Positions 62,388 through 64,000 of a DNA stretch of 64,000 nt are shown in pieces. Position numbers and translations under genes: made by a program. The stretch spans positions 1,302,001 through 1,366,000 of the forward strand of contig NZ_JAGIOP010000002.1 of the NCBI RefSeq assembly GCF_017876775.1, in the 5' to 3' direction. The DNA is from Mycolicibacterium lutetiense. Its GTDB lineage: Bacteria; Actinomycetota; Actinomycetes; Mycobacteriales; Mycobacteriaceae. Under the pieces are notes generated by a model, which saw nothing but the letters and a program-made list of their open reading frames with translations, had not been told where the DNA came from and made no database searches. The stretch's first letter is position 1; each line of letters opens with the position of its first letter.

Positions 62388-63758
62388 CTAGCTCGGGGCG
62401 GCCTGGACATTCGTCGGCGGCTCCGGCGTCGGGACCGGCAACGCGGTCTTGTCCACGCCGGGGGTGTCGAGCTGACCGGCCAACCATGGCAGGGCGACGC
62501 CAAAGGCGTTGGCGGCGAATGCCCAGTCATGGCGGCCCGGCGCGGTCTGCACCGAGCACGTGATCGCTTCGGCGCGGGCTGCGTCGCACAGCGTGGTCGC
62601 GGCGACGTCCTGGGCCTCGGGGTTGGCCATCGGGTCGTGTGTGACACCGCCGTGGTGCGGCACCTCGAACCACGCCGTGACGTCGGAGTACGGTCCGTGC
62701 CGTCGCATGATGGTGACCGGATCGTATGCCGCCCAGGCATCGGCATCTCCACCGAACAGACGGCTGATCGTCTGCGTCTTGTCTCCCGCGTTCGGGCGCA
62801 GGTCACCGGCGATGTCGATGAACGACCGGAACATATCGGGATGCATCATCGTGAGGTCCACCGCGCAGGTGCCGCCCATCGACCAGCCCGCAATCCCCCA
62901 ACCGTCGCGATCCGAACGCACTCCGAAGTTCGAGATCAGGTATGGGACAACGTCCTTGGTCAGGTGGTCGGCGGCGTTGCCCCGGATTCCGTTGACGCAC
63001 TCGGTGTCGTTGGTGAATGAGCCGGTGGCATCGACGAATACGAACACCGGGGCATTGCCGCCATGCGCAGCCGCGAACCCGTCAAGGATGCCCAGCACGT
63101 TGCCTGCGCGCAGCCAGTCGGCCGGGGTATTCAGTTGCGAGCCGATCATCATGACCGCCGGAAGCCGCGGCGGTGGGGTGCTGGCGAACCACGCCGGCGG
63201 TAGGTAGACGAGTTCACCGCGGTGGCTGAACCCGGACGCCTGCGAATCGATGGTCACCGGGACCAGCACGCCACTCGGCGGCCTGAAGTGCGCCAGTTGC
63301 ATCTTCGTGACGGTCAACCGGTCTGTCTGCCCCGGCAGTGGACTCGAGGTGAGCTGCTTCCACATGGCGTCCATGGTCGGGAAGTACCCGACCCACATGT
63401 TGAGCGTCAGTCCGCAGGCCAACGCGCAGACCCCGATCGCGGCGACCGACGTGGTGCGGCGCCACCATCGCGCACTCACCCACCCCACAATGGCGACGCC
63501 GCCCGCCAGGGCGGTCAACGCGATCCAGATCCACAACTCCGGCGGTCCGGCGTTTCCGGCCACCCCGATCGAGTCGATGTACCAGTACGTCACACCCGCC
63601 AACGCGGCCGCCGCGATCACCAGTTCCGGCAACAACCGGCTGCGCCAGCGCGGCGAACGCCAACCCACGGCGGCCCCGAGCAGCAGTGCCGCGATCAGCT
63701 GAACGACTACCGGAAACCAGCCGTGGATCAGCGAGATCTGCGAAATGAGCTGGCACAT
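62388..63758 (-). CDS. Membrane-anchored esterase (alpha/beta hydrolase-fold, esterase D-like)
   Basis: 456 aa. Residues 1-125 hold about four membrane helices (VVVQLIAALLLGAAVGW; LVIAAAALAGVTYWYID; LWIWIALTALAGGVAIVGW; AAIGVCALACGLTLNMW); the remaining extracytoplasmic domain is the putative-esterase fold of mycolyltransferase-like proteins. Nucleophile elbow GWGIAGWSMGGTCA, Asp region WFEVPHHGGV and the His in TAPGRHDWAFAA follow the Ser-Asp/Glu-His layout. It may act on envelope lipids. It shares the 106-base divergent region with the partial secreted gene. Confidence 0.82.
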   Translation of the reverse strand: MCQLISQISLIHGWFPVVVQLIAALLLGAAVGWRSPRWRSRLLPELVIAAAALAGVTYWYIDSIGVAGNAGPPELWIWIALTALAGGVAIVGWVSARWWRRTTSVAAIGVCALACGLTLNMWVGYFPTMDAMWKQLTSSPLPGQTDRLTVTKMQLAHFRPPSGVLVPVTIDSQASGFSHRGELVYLPPAWFASTPPPRLPAVMMIGSQLNTPADWLRAGNVLGILDGFAAAHGGNAPVFVFVDATGSFTNDTECVNGIRGNAADHLTKDVVPYLISNFGVRSDRDGWGIAGWSMGGTCAVDLTMMHPDMFRSFIDIAGDLRPNAGDKTQTISRLFGGDADAWAAYDPVTIMRRHGPYSDVTAWFEVPHHGGVTHDPMANPEAQDVAATTLCDAARAEAITCSVQTAPGRHDWAFAANAFGVALPWLAGQLDTPGVDKTALPVPTPEPPTNVQAAPS

Positions 63759-63864
63759 CGCTTCTTTTAATATCAGCGTCAGCTGTCAGCTCACTGAATG
63801 GTTACTGGGCGGGCCCCAGTGAACAAATGCCGCGGTCCAGGACGTGACGTCTTAAGCTGGGGTG

Positions 63865-64000
63865 ATGCGGATGGGAATCCTGGTAGCCCTGGTGAGCGCC
63901 GTGGTCAGCGCGAGCGCCGGCGTCCCGGGTACGGCCGCGGGCGACCCGCCGCCACCTCCTCCCCCACCCCCGCTCGATCTCAACGCGCTGACGGCCGTGA
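63865..64000 (+). CDS. Secreted Pro-rich protein, 5' end only
   Basis: 45 codons from ATG 63865, cut by the window end. The signal peptide MRMGILVALVSAVVSASAGV ends near GTAAG-DP and the mature start is a run of nine Pro (DPPPPPPPPPL). AAGCTGGGG (63854-63862) is a fair ribosome site. Exported or surface-anchored; nothing more can be said. Confidence 0.6.
   Translation, partial: MRMGILVALVSAVVSASAGVPGTAAGDPPPPPPPPPLDLNALTAV

Overview
The window is high-GC actinobacterial DNA with the gene content and order of a mycobacterial chromosome, most likely a fast-growing Mycolicibacterium-type species. From about 5 kb to 62 kb the order matches, from memory, the M. tuberculosis stretch leuB-serA1 (Rv2995c-Rv2996c) to adhC-Rv3046c, interrupted by several blocks that M. 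tuberculosis lacks. I saw no tRNA or rRNA gene, insertion sequence, integrase, prophage or CRISPR array. Almost everything is coding, and the only gene-free stretch over 300 bases is the ilvB leader (13951-14268).

Layout. 0-5 kb: secreted lipase (cut by the window edge), MFS transporter, reductase, and a divergent YeiH-type exporter/LysR regulator pair. 5-14.2 kb: amino-acid biosynthesis (leuB-serA; then ilvB-ilvN-ilvC behind a leader-peptide attenuator), with an FAD oxidoreductase/WrbA pair and two small genes between. 14.2-17.5 kb: cfp6-like, DoxX-like, lppZ-like and TetR genes. 17.5-25 kb: gatCA-pfkA-gatB, an ACT protein and ligA. 25-32 kb: an acyl-CoA ligase, then a minus-strand run (acyltransferase pair, cysteine desulfurase, mnmA, a short MetE-like protein). 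32-39.6 kb: an accessory block absent at this point in M. tuberculosis, holding an SDR-cupin-nitroreductase operon and a Baeyer-Villiger monooxygenase-aldehyde dehydrogenase-esterase operon facing an NDMA-type alcohol dehydrogenase. 39.7-48.9 kb: etfBA and the methylglucose lipopolysaccharide-type cluster (methyltransferase, GH57, GT4, secreted protein, acetyltransferase, PQQ-like lipoprotein, MPT64-family protein). 49-53.5 kb: a minus-strand run of two methyltransferases, a crotonase, Nudix and ABC ATPase. 53.5-55.8 kb: a YczE membrane protein and a 47-aa protein facing a MocR regulator, inserted between the ABC ATPase and serB2. 56-64 kb: serB2, ctaD, fecB-like, YciI, adhC, DUF3349, membrane esterase and the start of a secreted protein.

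How the parts work together. serA and serB2 are the first and last steps of serine synthesis; ilvBNC and leuB serve branched-chain amino acids, and the leader peptide with Leu-Val-Val-Ile codons before a terminator ties ilvB expression to their supply. GatCAB makes Gln-tRNA and Asn-tRNA by amidation. The cysteine desulfurase feeds sulfur to MnmA for tRNA thiolation. The monooxygenase block contains the enzyme types needed to turn a ketone into an ester, then an acid and an alcohol, and to oxidise the alcohol to an acid.

Gene ends are often marked by long inverted repeats without a clear U-tract (14-18 bp arms). Translational coupling by ATGA, GTGA or TGATG overlaps is very common. No classical defence or mobile system is visible. 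The most original items are the MocR/YczE/47-aa unit, the ilv attenuator with a possible leaderless start, the core-MetE-like protein beside sulfur-transfer genes, and the monooxygenase block.
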